From Gnetum montanum (Eukaryota; Streptophyta; Gnetopsida; Gnetales; Gnetaceae), in the NCBI GenBank assembly GCA_015680685.1, contig MNCI01006861.1:556921-582827 (forward strand): a stretch of 25,907 nucleotides of DNA, in the 5' to 3' direction. The position numbers and the translations under genes are program-made. The notes beneath the pieces were generated by a model. The model made no database searches. It worked only from the letters and a program-made list of their open reading frames with translations, and had not been told where the DNA came from. Below, piece by piece: positions 9,906 to 20,202 of the stretch (position 1 is its first letter; every line of letters starts with the position of its first letter).

Positions 9906-11160
9906 CCTAGCAATTTAAAAGTAAACTAGGGAACTCCCAGGATTAGCTACTTTCCTAGGTAGGTTACTAGCTTGAATCTAATCGAATACAACATGTGTCA
10001 GCATTACAGTATGGATTTGAGAAGGATTTTGGTTTGAAGGGGACTTGGATAGAGAGGAAATATAGGAAGTTGGAGGAGTAGGGTTACCAACCACTGATGT
10101 GTTTGAGGGCTTTGATAGACTGTGAGGTCAAAATAAGGGTCTTTTCTTTGTTTGTGATTCTAGCCTACTTGATGGATTAATTGATTGCAGATTAATTGCC
10201 CTCGTAGCATTCCTTTGCTATGGTTGTGCAAGCAATTCACCCTGCATGGATGGAGTAGGTGGTAGCTATGCAAGAGGTGGAGGAGTAGGTGTAGGAACAG
10301 GAGGTGCATGAGGATAGTAGGTGGCATCCCTTCTTGGATAGGGAAATTGGTATAGTTTGAGAGGGTAGTGGTGAGGTTGGTAAGTAGCAATATGACCAGA
10401 AGATTCCCTTGGAGATGAAGGTTGCTAAACATAGTAACCTAGGGATCTGGTTGTCGGTAAGGGTACTGCTACCTTGGATGTGGAAATTCCCATGATTATG
10501 ATTGCTTCCACTATTGATACAATTTATAGGGTTGCAGAGGAGTTCCACTTGGATAGTATTGCTGTGGTTGGTGGAACTGTTAAGGATTTCCTTGTGGATA
10601 AGATAATCTTTTGGGCGTTTACCTTTATGCAAGTCCTGGATGTAAGGCATACACCCCAAATTCCTACAAGTGTGATACAATTGGACAACATCCCTTAGGA
10701 TGTTCATACTAGTAAACATCACATCCACCATCATCATTTGAATCGCTATTTGTAGCTATCTCTATCATAGCCATTTTACCTTTACCCTTAGATATGGCAC
10801 ATCCAACCTCCTTACGCCTCTAACACTCATGCTCACCACCTGGCTCCTTGAACTCTTCAACAATCTTTAAAACAGCATGAAACTTGTTGTCCATGGAGTT
10901 CCATAATTGATCAACCTTAGCCATGATTTTTTATTGCAATTTTTGGAATGGAAATATTTTCTAATAAAACACCTCATCTCTAGCAAATTCATCCTCACTA
11001 TCACAAAATTGAACCCCCTTTTTTTGAATAGAAGGATCCCTATTGTATTCTTCTACACTTTCAAATTTTCTTAGTTCTCCCTCCTCCTTGGTTACCTGCT
11101 CAATTAATTTTTGAATCTAATGGATGCTCAACTCTATCAATATCCCTTGGGCATAGATGC
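9906..11160 (-). pseudogene. gag: Decayed Gag C-terminal part (element B)
   Basis: Aligns with gag of A: VTKEEGELRKFESVEEY, AKVDQLWNSMDNKF, GKGKMAMIEIA, then the knuckle region CDVY-stop-YEHPKGCCP in which the second Cys of A has become Tyr. A Pro/Gln/His-rich tail follows between about 10200 and 10650. Numerous stops and shifts are present. The N-terminal capsid part is missing because the sequence switches to an integrase fragment at 11160/11161. Confidence 0.78.
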
Positions 11161-11802
11161 CAAATCTATTTTCAACATTTTGTTGCACAAACCGAGCAAC
11201 AGTGGTGGATGTATAGTCAGTGATGGCTGCTACTTCTGCCCACTTGGTACAATAGTCAACTACAACTATTATATATGCCTTTCCATTTGATAAATATGCA
11301 ATGGGATCCATAAAGCCAATGCTCCAAATATTGAATAGCTTAAGAGGTTGTATCCATTATTGTGGCCCCTACATTTGAGCTATCATTCCACCATTCCTCT
11401 GGCAACAATCACAAGCACAAACAAATTGATGTGCATCCCTAAAGATTGTTGGCCAATAATACCTTGCCATGAGGATTTTTTTGATCATGCATCTCCTAAC
11501 ATAATGGCCACCATAAGGACCTTCATGAGCATCCTGAAGAATGTGCAGTTGATTCATATCAGGGACACACCAACATACCAGGCCATCAAGACAAACCTTG
11601 TAAAGGTTTTTATTAATCTCCATGAAATGTTTGACCCATTGAAGAAACTATTATTTCTTTCTAGTGTCCAACCCTTGCAGTAGTTCTTTCTTGAGTAGAT
11701 AAGTGAGGATGGTGCCATACCATTTTCGTTCATTAGACATTTATGCATTGATAGCACCTACAAGGAGAGATTCGTCAGGGAATTGATCAAATAAAGGGCT
11801 CT
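11161..11802 (-). pseudogene. Second copy of integrase zinc domain and core start, fused to gag of B
   Basis: This 642-bp block aligns without gaps to 7081-7722 with 23 mismatches by my count (96.4% identity), exactly 4080 bp apart and in the same orientation. It encodes the zinc-binding domain (11369-11623) and the core start to ENRFG. At 11160/11161 the integrase frame continues in frame into Gag sequence (ENRFGIYAQGILIELSIH, then a stop, then QKLIEQVTKEEG). At the other edge it meets a truncated LTR of opposite orientation. It looks like a recombination or template-switch product, though an assembly error is also possible. Confidence 0.88.
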
Positions 11803-12556
11803 GCCACCATATCTATAAATAAGAGGCGGCACTCTCCTCATTTTTGAATCTTGGCTAGAAGTAGCGAAGCTCTGGCAGATTGATCACTCCAGAGTTAGAA
11901 TTTTTCCCATGTGCCCGCAGTAGAAGTCTTAGAGTGAACGGCTCTTGATTCGAGCAACTTTGTAACCTGAACACAAGTTGTATATGGCAATAAAGATGAA
12001 CTTGATTGGATAAACCTTGCAGTACATGGTTTTAATTATTGTTATTTATTTATTGCTTTCCTAGTGCATACGAGTACGACTTGATTACGAGCATCAACGG
12101 ATGTGTACGGCTAGCCCAGGAATCGACTGCTTATCACACTTAGGCTAAATAGGTGCCTCAGTACAACCACTTCGAGCACTTGTGTTACGTGTGGTGATCC
12201 CAGTAACGATTAGCGATTGGTAGCCATAGTTGCATAGTTCAGGGTGTGTCCGGTAAGTGGGAACGGATGCTGACGCTAGTTAATTTAGACTTAGGACATT
12301 AGTTAGAGTTAGTTAGTTTCTCCACCCTTTCTCTCATAGCATAGGCGATAAATCGAAAAATACCAAAAAAATCAAATACCTTAGACTTGCTTAACCATAC
12401 ACCGTGACACATACAAGCAAGCCTGGGAAGAGAACGAACGATTAACCCCAAGTGTTTCTTGTGGCGTTAAGGCATTTAGTTTGCGGAGTTCGATCGGATC
12501 GCGCGTGCACGCTCGTATTCGTATGGTTGAGTGTAGGCGTACCTCGCCACTCATCA
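11803..12556 (+). repeat. 5'-truncated LTR (LTR D) of the same family
   Basis: Starts just before the TATA box, without TGATGAG or the GATATC array, and runs to a proper CTCATCA end. The segment AGGCTAGAAGTAGCGAAGC-like (near 11850) and GTGCCCGCAGTAG match the solo LTR at 13294-14194. It keeps the U5 part deleted in LTR A (AATAAAGATGAAC). No primer binding site follows (GTGAACATG), so it is a 3' or solo LTR. Its left side is broken at the integrase fragment. Confidence 0.85.
11814..11821 (+). promoter_or_regulatory. TATA box of LTR D
   Basis: TATAAATA followed by AGAGGCGGC, in the conserved LTR context. The upstream enhancer-like array is absent here. Confidence 0.65.
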
Positions 12557-13288
12557 GTGAACATGTATTAATGTTGCTAAGTTACCAAACATTAATATGC
12601 TTATACTTGAAGTTGGTCATACTCATGCACATTACTTGAATACAATAAAGTAAAATATTTAACTAAGTACATGAAAAGTAAAAGAATATTCAAAATAGAT
12701 TCCAAAGTAAAAGATTGAAACACTAAGCTAGGTGCTGCAATGGATAGAACAAATCTCGAAATTTATTTCCATTATGCAAGTGTGTCTAAGTACATCAAGC
12801 ACTCAAATAAAACTCCATGTCTCAATGGGAAAACTATAACTTTTTACTAAATGAACATACATTAGTCTAGCTAAGGGAATGACCAAATTATATCATAAAT
12901 GTAATGGATACATGCATTTATATAGGTATTTATTATGCTTGTATCAATGTTGATGTGTTGACGAAGCAAGGGCTATGTTGATGCTGATGACTCCAAAACA
13001 CTGATATTCTTCATACCCACATCATTAACTAAAAACTTATCTTCAAGTCAACAAAATTAGGATTGAGTTATTTCTAAAATTTTGAAAGTATGAAACTAAC
13101 TAACTCACAACTAAAAGACTTAAGTGGCTCATTATAAAAAAAATCATTCAAGTGATTATAATTTGAAATTTTACAAACATTGGATACATTATACAAAATT
13201 GGCCTTATCCAATATGTAAAAAATTAAACCAAGACATATGCCTCAATTGGTGCTAAGAGGTAGCATGGTAGTAACTTCTCATGCCTTA
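12557..13288. other. AT-rich segment without recognisable genes
   Basis: About 730 bp between LTR D and the solo LTR. I see no sustained frame and no LTR or pol similarity. The last about 70 bases before the solo LTR may be the continuation of the decayed ORF found right of it, since they join in frame if the LTR and one target copy are removed, but this short stretch is weak evidence. Confidence 0.5.
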
Positions 13289-13293
13289 GTGTT
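13289..13293. repeat. Target site duplication, left copy
   Basis: GTGTT directly before TGATGAG, identical to 14195-14199. A 5-bp duplication is typical of Ty3/gypsy integration. Confidence 0.85.
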
Positions 13294-14025
13294 TGATGAG
13301 TGGCGAGCTACCCCTACACTCAACCATACGAAATGAGCATAGCACGCGCGATCCAATTGAACTCTACAAACTAAATTCCTAAACGCCACAAGGAACACTT
13401 GGGGTTAATTAATCATTGTCTTCCCAGACTTACTTGTTGTTGTCATGGTGTATGGTGAAGTAAGGCCGAGGTATAAGATTTTTTTGGTCTTTTCAGGTTT
13501 ATCTCCTATGCTAAGGGATGAAGGGTTGAGAGACTAAAACTAACTCTAACTACAACACTAAGTCCTAGCATCAACATCCGTTCCCACTTGCCGTACACAC
13601 CCTGAATTGTGCAACTGTGGCTACCAAACACTAATCTTTACTAGGATTACCACACGTAACGCACGTGCTCGAAGCGGTCGTACTAAGGCACCTAACTAGC
13701 CTAAGTGTGACAAGCAGCCAATTCCTTGACTAGCCGTACACATCCGTAGATGCTTGTAATCAAGTCGTACTCATGCCGCGTTACTTGGAAAGCAATAAAT
13801 AACATTAAATAAACCTATCCATGTACTGCAAGGTTTATCCACAAAGCTTGTCTTTATTTCCGTACACAACTTGCGTTTAGGTACAAAGCTACTCGAATAA
13901 AGAACCGTTCACTTGTGGGACTCCTACTGTGGGCACATGGAAAATATTCTATCTCTAGGGTGATCAATCTACCAGAGCTTCGCTACTTCTAGCCTAGGAT
14001 GTTAAATGAGGGGAGTGCTACCTCT

Positions 14026-14033
14026 TATTTATA
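14026..14033 (-). promoter_or_regulatory. TATA box of the solo LTR
   Basis: Reads TATAAATA on the minus strand, followed by AGAGG as in the other LTRs. Confidence 0.7.
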
Positions 14034-14051
14034 GATTTGGCAGCAGACCGC

Positions 14052-14167
14052 GATATCACATATGTGATATCACAGGGGACGACGCGATATCGCATACATG
14101 ATATCGCATACGTGATATCGCAGGGGATGCTATATCGTAGCGGCCACGATATCGCGTACACGATATC
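14052..14167 (-). promoter_or_regulatory. U3 array of GATATC palindromes (solo LTR)
   Basis: Seven GATATC cores at 14052, 14066, 14086, 14100, 14114, 14148 and 14162, plus degenerate ATATC copies near 14132 and 14179. Steps are mostly 14 bp. Flanks alternate between GTGATATCAC and GCGATATCGC. It is the longest version of the array in the window and likely the fullest cis-regulatory form. Confidence 0.7.
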
Positions 14168-14194
14168 GCAACTTGTGCATATCACGTCTCATCA

Positions 14195-14199
14195 GTGTT
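14195..14199. repeat. Target site duplication, right copy
   Basis: GTGTT directly after CTCATCA, matching 13289-13293. Confidence 0.85.
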
Positions 14200-16933
14200 G
14201 GTTGTGGTTCCCATGTTATTGCTTCTTTTAGTTGAAATTCATCTAGTAAAGCTTTCATCTTCTCTTCCCTAGCCTTGGAGTCATTGATTGTCTAGGCTAC
14301 TTTGCTTAGATTTGTTGTTGTTGGCACATTCCATGGATAGGGCAAAGCAAGAAACATTGGAATGATAGCGACAAACCAAGCTACAAATTTCTTATACTTA
14401 ATATCAAAATGCTCTCATTGCATTTATAAGCTCCTAGTAGTCTATCATCATCTTGGCTAGGTTCTCTATGATTGATCATTAATCTTTAAATTAAGTTTTA
14501 GGAACCTTAAGCTCCATAATTATTATCTCTAGCTTCTACTTTATGTTCTTATGAAGCTTGAACTCACCTTTATACAACAAGTACAAGTTGACCACTTGCT
14601 TTTTTAACTCTAATTTTAGTCATCTAGCAATGAACATTTTCAGATTTGCATGTTGAAGATTAATGAACTTCATGTATTCTATCATCTCCTCAATCTATAA
14701 CTTCATGTGAGTTTTTACTTTTTTGTAGGCATTTAGTCCATCAAAAATGAGCTATCATGCATCACCTTGTTATTAGAGTTACTAGAGGGCATAATTCATT
14801 TTGGCCTTTGCAAGTTAAATTTCTTTCTCATGAACTTCCTTAATCATGCCAACCTAGTCCCTATAGTGATTTTTGACCTAGTCCCTACTTTGATGTCTCA
14901 TGCAACGATCTCAATAGTCAACTTTTGCCTTATAGTTCACATCTCCTCCATTGAGAAGTTTCTATTTTCAGATATTAGCCTCATCACATCCTAGTTTACT
15001 TTGAATAGTTATTCCTACTAGTGCTTAAGGTATTCTTGTAAATATTTCTTCTGCTTCTAAATGTTAAGAAATCTTATATTTTCTTTAACTAGGTCCTTAT
15101 TTTATCTACACACCTAGGCAAGGTTATTATTTGTAGCATTCATCATGAAATCTAATAAGAACTCATCCCAAATTTCCCTTTCTTCTCCTCTTCAGCCTTC
15201 TTTTGTTTGGCCTTGAGCTTCTCAAAGGCCTCATCTCAAGTTAGCTCAGGTTGAAGGATTGTAGGATTTGATAATCAGGCTCTAAGCTATCCAACTTCAA
15301 TGAACAACTATTAATTTGTGTTATTAGCCTTCTAAACTTGTGATTCAATAATAAAAAGCTTACTCCTTATCTCTAAAAGCACAAACTAGATTGCTAAGAC
15401 ATCTTCCCAGATGTCAAAGACATCTGGAATCCATTGTTTGAATTTGACCAATCTCTCTAACACTTCTTCATGTTGGGCTACTATCATGCCCCTTGAACTA
15501 GTTCTTGTAGACATCTAGATGTCTATTATGGTACCAAAATCAAGAATGAGCCTTGTAGAAACCTTCAATGTCTCTCCTTTTCAGTTTGTCACCAACTTAA
15601 CTATGGTCTCTTACTCTTTGTGTGGCATGATTACCACTATTATGCCTTCTTCTTCTTCCAGTACTTTTAAGAAGACTACATTATTACTTTAAATTTTTGG
15701 CACTTACTCTATAGAAAGAGATATTGCAACTTCACCAGTAGTAGGGTTGGCATGAATAGTAGCCTGACTCCTTTATGCTAAGAACAGGTTTGTCAAATTG
15801 TCCTACAGCAAGCTCATGATCCTAGTAACCTCATTAAGATGACTCATGATAGAATGATAGTATGAAGGCTTACCCCCATATTCTTGTTGCTCTCTCAATT
15901 GTCTTAGAAATTCTTTTACACTTAAGATGTCCTTTGCATGTGATGGTGACACCTCTTTCTCCTGAATCTACAAAGATGCCTTCTCCTTCATCATTTCTTG
16001 CTAGGATGATGTGATGGCCTTGCGAAGAATGTCATTCGAGCACCATGTGATCCCTTTCCATTGACAAATTTTTCATAATTAGACACAAGAAGGGGAGTTT
16101 CTCATTTTCTTTAAATCTTTTTCTATCTCTAAAAAAATTAAGTTATCTTAGATTGACTAGAAACTTTCTACTAAGTGCAATGCAAGCCCTAGCAGAGAAG
16201 GGTGTGAGCTTACTTAGGCATACCATGGAATTGAGATGGTATGTTACAATTTTGAATTAGATTATTTCTGCGTTAGTGCGAGCATCATACTTCTTGTGGT
16301 TTGCTCCATAATATCTCTACATTCATTCCTTCTTTCTTTCAACATCTTACTATGTTAACACCTCTATAAGCTTCACCCTCACATTTGGAAGTTCCAAAGC
16401 CTCTATAATTACTTTTACTAAGTAGATGATGATGATATCCTTAATTTTCATTGTGTCATCTTCTATTAGTTTTTCCAAAATACATATGTCTCACCAAGAT
16501 ACTAGTCTCAACTAGTGGAAATGCTAATCCACATTAGTAAACTTTGCAACTACTCTCTCACTTCCTAAAAGATGTAAACTCAAGGAATGACCTAAAGGTT
16601 TGTTCTTGGAGGACCAAACTATGGATCTTGTTACTCTAAATTCTCTTCAGGAAATTCGCCATGAGAGTGACCTCTAAACTTGGCCTAGGTCTAGATACTT
16701 CATCTTATCTAGATTGCCCTATTTCAATAGTGGGAATTTGGTTGACAGATTCCACTTCTAGTTCCTTTTAGAGAGGTCCAGTTGCATGCGTTGTCTTGAG
16801 CACTTACTCTAGTTATTATTGTTGCTCTTATCCTCATCTTTGTCCATCCCTTGGGTAGCTTTTCCTTCTTTGAGAGGATTCCTCTACTTGTGGACCTTAT
16901 TTTGGTGCCATTTGCAGTCACACAAATAATCAT
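14200..16933 (-). pseudogene. Long decayed ORF, unknown protein, coiled-coil-like
   Basis: On the minus strand protein-like sequence can be read for about 2.7 kb. From 15994 to about 15150 one frame runs for about 280 codons with about 16 stops and no frameshift: KEFLRQLREQQEYGGKPSYY, HLNEVTRIMSLL, SQATIHANPTTGEVAISLSI, VAQHEEVLERLVKFKQWIPD, FEKLKAKQKKAEEEKKGK. After a shift near 15160 it continues as DEFLLDFMMNATNNN, RLISENRNFSMEEM, IEEMIEYMKFINLQHANLK, YKKFVAWFVAIIPMFLALP and ALLDEFQLKEAITWEPQP, ending at the solo LTR. The composition is rich in Glu, Lys and Leu, with heptad-like stretches and one hydrophobic segment. Most stops are one transition from Gln, Arg or Trp codons. I recognise no family; it may be an element-borne or host gene. 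Confidence 0.6.
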
Positions 16934-17599
16934 TAATTAGTCCTTAATTGTGTAAGTGTACATATTAATACCTTTGATCATCAGTTAATTAGCCTATTTT
17001 ATTTAAAATATAGTTCATTATCACTCCTAGGTGATTACAATCTATTACTCTAAGGTCTTGAGATATCCATTTAATATTGAATTATCAACATTTTAATTAT
17101 TTTTTAGTATTAGTACGTTAAGTATTCAAAAACCTAGGGTTATTTAAGTATTGGAAATCACAAATTTCTTTCCTCCATAGTCAAGAGAATGACTCTATGA
17201 GTGCATAGGTTTTTGAATGAGTAAAATCAAGGGCAAAAATTGCTAAATATCACGCTTAGAAGGCTCTGGCAAAAAATTGGCTAAGTCCCACATATATATA
17301 TGATTTTTATTTTGTTATGTCAATGTTCCAACATCAACAAAGATGCATCCATGAAGGGGGTTACATCAACATTGTTGCATCAACAATCTCATAGTATCCT
17401 CACCATTTTTGCATCCACATGAGGATCCTATGATGATGCTTAGTTAGAAGTTCATAAGATTAATGAAGCATAAACAATGTGAATAGGGTACAACATGAGA
17501 GGTTCTTTGAGAAGATAAACTAAAATGATGATGCATTTGATGTTGGAGTTACTTGTTGATGATCTGGGCATGTATAGACTAGATGTTTTAAAATTATAT
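16934..17599. other. AT-rich segment, nothing recognised
   Basis: No sustained frame, RNA gene or element motif seen. A short TATATATA run lies near 17293. Confidence 0.5.
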
Positions 17600-17660
17600 A
17601 GATCTATCCTCCCCAAAGCAATCTTTAGCCTTTTATGCCCTTGTATAACCATCTTACAAA
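17600..17660 (-). mobile_element. Possible fragment of the A/B family 3' noncoding region
   Basis: The plus strand reads TCCTCCCCAAAG, then GCCTTTTATGCCCTTGTATAAC. The B region near 5005-5060 reads TCCTCCCCAAAG, then GCCTTCTATGCCCTTGCATAAC. The two blocks are similarly spaced, and A has the complementary form near 3085. The homology is short and could extend further at lower identity on both sides. Confidence 0.4.
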
Positions 17661-18090
17661 GTGTGTGCAAGCACATTAGAGATTAATTGTTGGGCAAGTC
17701 TATATGTCATATCCACACAACTAGAGTCTTTGGAATCTGAATCAATACTAAACAAAACCATCAAGTAAATACTTGCATGCACCAATGACGTAATCAATGG
17801 GATAAGAAGGAATTGTAAAGATTAGAACATGTAATGCTTTACCATGTTTATAATATGTCCTTGTGTCAAATATGTTTAAAATCATCAACATACCTATCCA
17901 TCCAATTTTCAAACCAAGTCCATATCTTGACCAATGACATAGCATTGCATCATCCCAAACTTCCAACCATGAGATCTTTACAACCATATGAAAACATCAT
18001 CACTCAACAAGAGAAAACAAGGAAGCAATTATTGATTAATTAATTAATAAATCATTAAATTTTGAGGAAACTTGGCCATCAATTAAAGGG
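17661..18090. other. Segment without a supported gene
   Basis: Frames of 69-79 codons overlap here on both strands (17748-18043), but neither shows a motif or a matching copy elsewhere in the window. It may be a continuation of the 3' noncoding fragment to the left. Confidence 0.4.
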
Positions 18091-18375
18091 GTACCTTCAA
18101 GCATAGATAGCATGTCTTTCTAGTCCCATAGCTAACACTAATCCCATCGAAAAAGTACCATTAAACATAAATAACATGTCTTTCTAGTCACTTGATGAAA
18201 GTAGTCTAAGAGACATTTGGGATTCCTAGAAGTAGCCTACCTTTAAGCATAAGTAACATGTCTTACTAGTGGTACCCATTGAATCATTTTTCTTTTTATG
18301 AATTAATAAAGTAGTGATTATGCTTTTCTTACTAGTAGACTATCTTCAAGCATGGATAACATATCCTTCTAGTGA
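18091..18375. repeat. Four degenerate copies of an about 37-bp unit, irregularly spaced
   Basis: Unit of the form GTACCTTYAAGCATARATA followed by ACATGTCTTWCTAGT. Copies at about 18091-18127, 18155-18191, 18235-18273 and 18338-18375. The intervals of 64, 80 and 103 bp are unequal, so it is not a simple tandem satellite. Confidence 0.6.
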
Positions 18376-20202
18376 CATGGTAAGGTAACACTTATTTAGG
18401 AACATGATTCCATCAAAATTAAAACATAAGTAATGAATTTTACACATGAAGTACTAAGATCCATGAAATAAGTACAAAGAATGAGCAAGATCCTTTGATG
18501 TTACATCATTTTCCATTTCCTTTTAGTCAGCATAGGGATGAAATAAGGAGATGAACATACTATATATGAGGATAAAAAAGTACAGGGGAGATAAATTAAA
18601 CATAATAAGAGAGAATAAAAATCATGTCTAAACAAAGAATAAATATTGTTATTAGAAGATAATATAATTTATAGTGATTTAGTTAAAACTAAGGGTCCTA
18701 AATATGTCAAGTTAATTTCAAGTTCTTACCTTATCCACATAATCTTATGTTCCTTAAAAATAAATTTCCTTAGAATGGTTCTAGCCTTGCAAAACTTTCT
18801 AAGAGTCTCAACCTTAAGATGATTAACGTCACCTAAGTAATCACCTTTAATTTTCCTCTAGTAAAGAACAATTGTTATCCTAAATTTGGAAATGTGATCT
18901 TAAGATAAAAGAGTTATTTAAATGTATGTGACAAACTCACTAAGCTATGAGAATCATGTGTTGTACTTAAGGATAATGAAGCTTATTCACCTTCTCTTGA
19001 ATGCATTCCTTGAACACATACTTTTCCTTAAAGATTATCACAATGGCATATCAATTCACATCTACCTAGTTCCAACTCTTAATCTTTTCCTAAGCTAATC
19101 ATCATTGCTCTATGATACTCTTAAGCTAATAAACAACTAGGTTTGTTTGCTACATCGATGAATATCCCAACAATTTAAAGGTCTTCCCTACTTCCATTAA
19201 TCAAATTATAGTCATAAATAGATATTCTAATCTAAAGAAAGAAGGGGAAACCAACTCAAAACTACTCCATTAGACTATGACTAATTTCTTATATCACTTT
19301 CCCACCATGTTCCCTCTTCTACTTCCATTAACTCTACTACCATCAATAATTGCATTACCAACCTGATTTTATATTCTAAGGACTTAAATAAATCCCCAAA
19401 GAATTTTGTCTAGATATCTCCCTATTTCCTAACTTAGGAGTCTATTAATTAACTAGATTCATGGTCCTCATCCTTTTACCTATCATCTCTTCTTAAAATA
19501 ACAAGTCCATTAAGTGCTCATTCAAACTCTTTAATATCAAGTTGTGACACCCTCAAACCTAACCTAGGCTAGAATGCATTACAAAAAAAGAAAACATCAA
19601 ACTACTAAGAAGCTACATATAAAAATTGAGGATGTCAAAGATAGTGTAAACAACAATACGATAGCAAGCATCCTAAAGATAGCAAACATATATATTAATA
19701 AACAAGAAATGACTCAAGAAAAGAAAAATCATATCTCACATAGAAAAATTTCTTTACCAAAAATGGTTTCAAAGAACAAAGAAATATACATACTAATAGA
19801 AATTGCAGATAGTACAATAGTCCTTAAAATACCAAATCAAACTTATCTATGACCAAATTTTATGCATTGTTGAAGCAAAATGAGTACATGGAAACAATAT
19901 CCAATGGGACAATCAAATGTTAATATTCATAAGTAGCATAGAAGTTAAAGCAAAATTCCATGGAGAGAAAATTTAAATACTCTTATTGCCTATGAAAATA
20001 ATATATCAATTAACCAAAAACAATGTCAAAATCATCATAATGATAGAGCATAAGATTTTCTAACTTTGAGTGATAGAGGTTTAAATTGTAGAGAGAAAAT
20101 GAAATATCATATTGATATAATTAAAACATCTAGAATTGTATATAAAAAATTCATAATCAAATTGCCTTATGAAATTTGAAAACTCATTTGTCAAAAATGA
20201 CC
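18376..20202. other. AT-rich segment without recognisable genes
   Basis: No family motif seen. A 92-codon open frame at 19574-19852 (+) is Lys/Ile/Asn-rich and most likely an AT-rich chance ORF. At 19543 the sequence TGTGACACCCTCAAACC resembles the start of many plant LTRs, but no matching end, second LTR or pol sequence was found. Confidence 0.45.

Larger units (their letters stand above)
4454..11160 (-). mobile_element. Element B: near complete internal region of a Ty3/gypsy (Athila/Tat-like) retrotransposon, 5' truncated
   Basis: Read on the minus strand the order is gag (11160 to 9906), protease, linker, RT, RNase H, integrase (to 6295) and a long 3' noncoding region (to 4454). RT before integrase defines Ty3/gypsy. 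RT motifs (KDHFLLPFVDQ, YYSFLDGYSGYNQ) resemble Athila/Tat lineages, and no chromodomain is seen after the integrase. It has no own LTR in the window: the 5' end is replaced at 11160/11161 by an integrase segment, and the 3' end is cut at 4453/4454 by the LTR of element A. Many stops and some frameshifts make it non-coding. Confidence 0.88.
13294..14194 (-). repeat. Complete solo LTR (901 bp)
   Basis: TGATGAG at the left and CTCATCA at the right, flanked by GTGTT on both sides and with no internal region attached. Promoter orientation is minus: the TATA box and GATATC array lie at the right end. It has all parts seen piecemeal in the other copies, including the U5 segment lost in LTR A, and so is the best reference for the family. 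A solo LTR forms by recombination between the two LTRs of an inserted element. Confidence 0.93.

Noticed and set aside
14037-14231. 64-codon ORF with repeated DITYVISQG-like peptide as a repeat protein
   Set aside because: It is the translation of the U3 GATATC array of the solo LTR, on the strand opposite to the LTR promoter.
17748-18043. Overlapping 79- and 69-codon ORFs on opposite strands
   Set aside because: No recognisable domain, and neither is supported over the other.
18091-18375. CRISPR-like array
   Set aside because: The context is plant nuclear DNA, the copies are degenerate and the spacing is irregular.
19543-19560. TGTGACACCCTCAAACC as the start of another LTR, with a similar 12-mer at 22888
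   Set aside because: The sequences after the two sites do not align by eye, and no matching CA end, primer site or pol was found between them.
19574-19852. 92-codon Lys/Ile-rich plus-strand ORF as a possible small gene
   Set aside because: No motif, no second copy, and composition typical of chance ORFs in AT-rich DNA.
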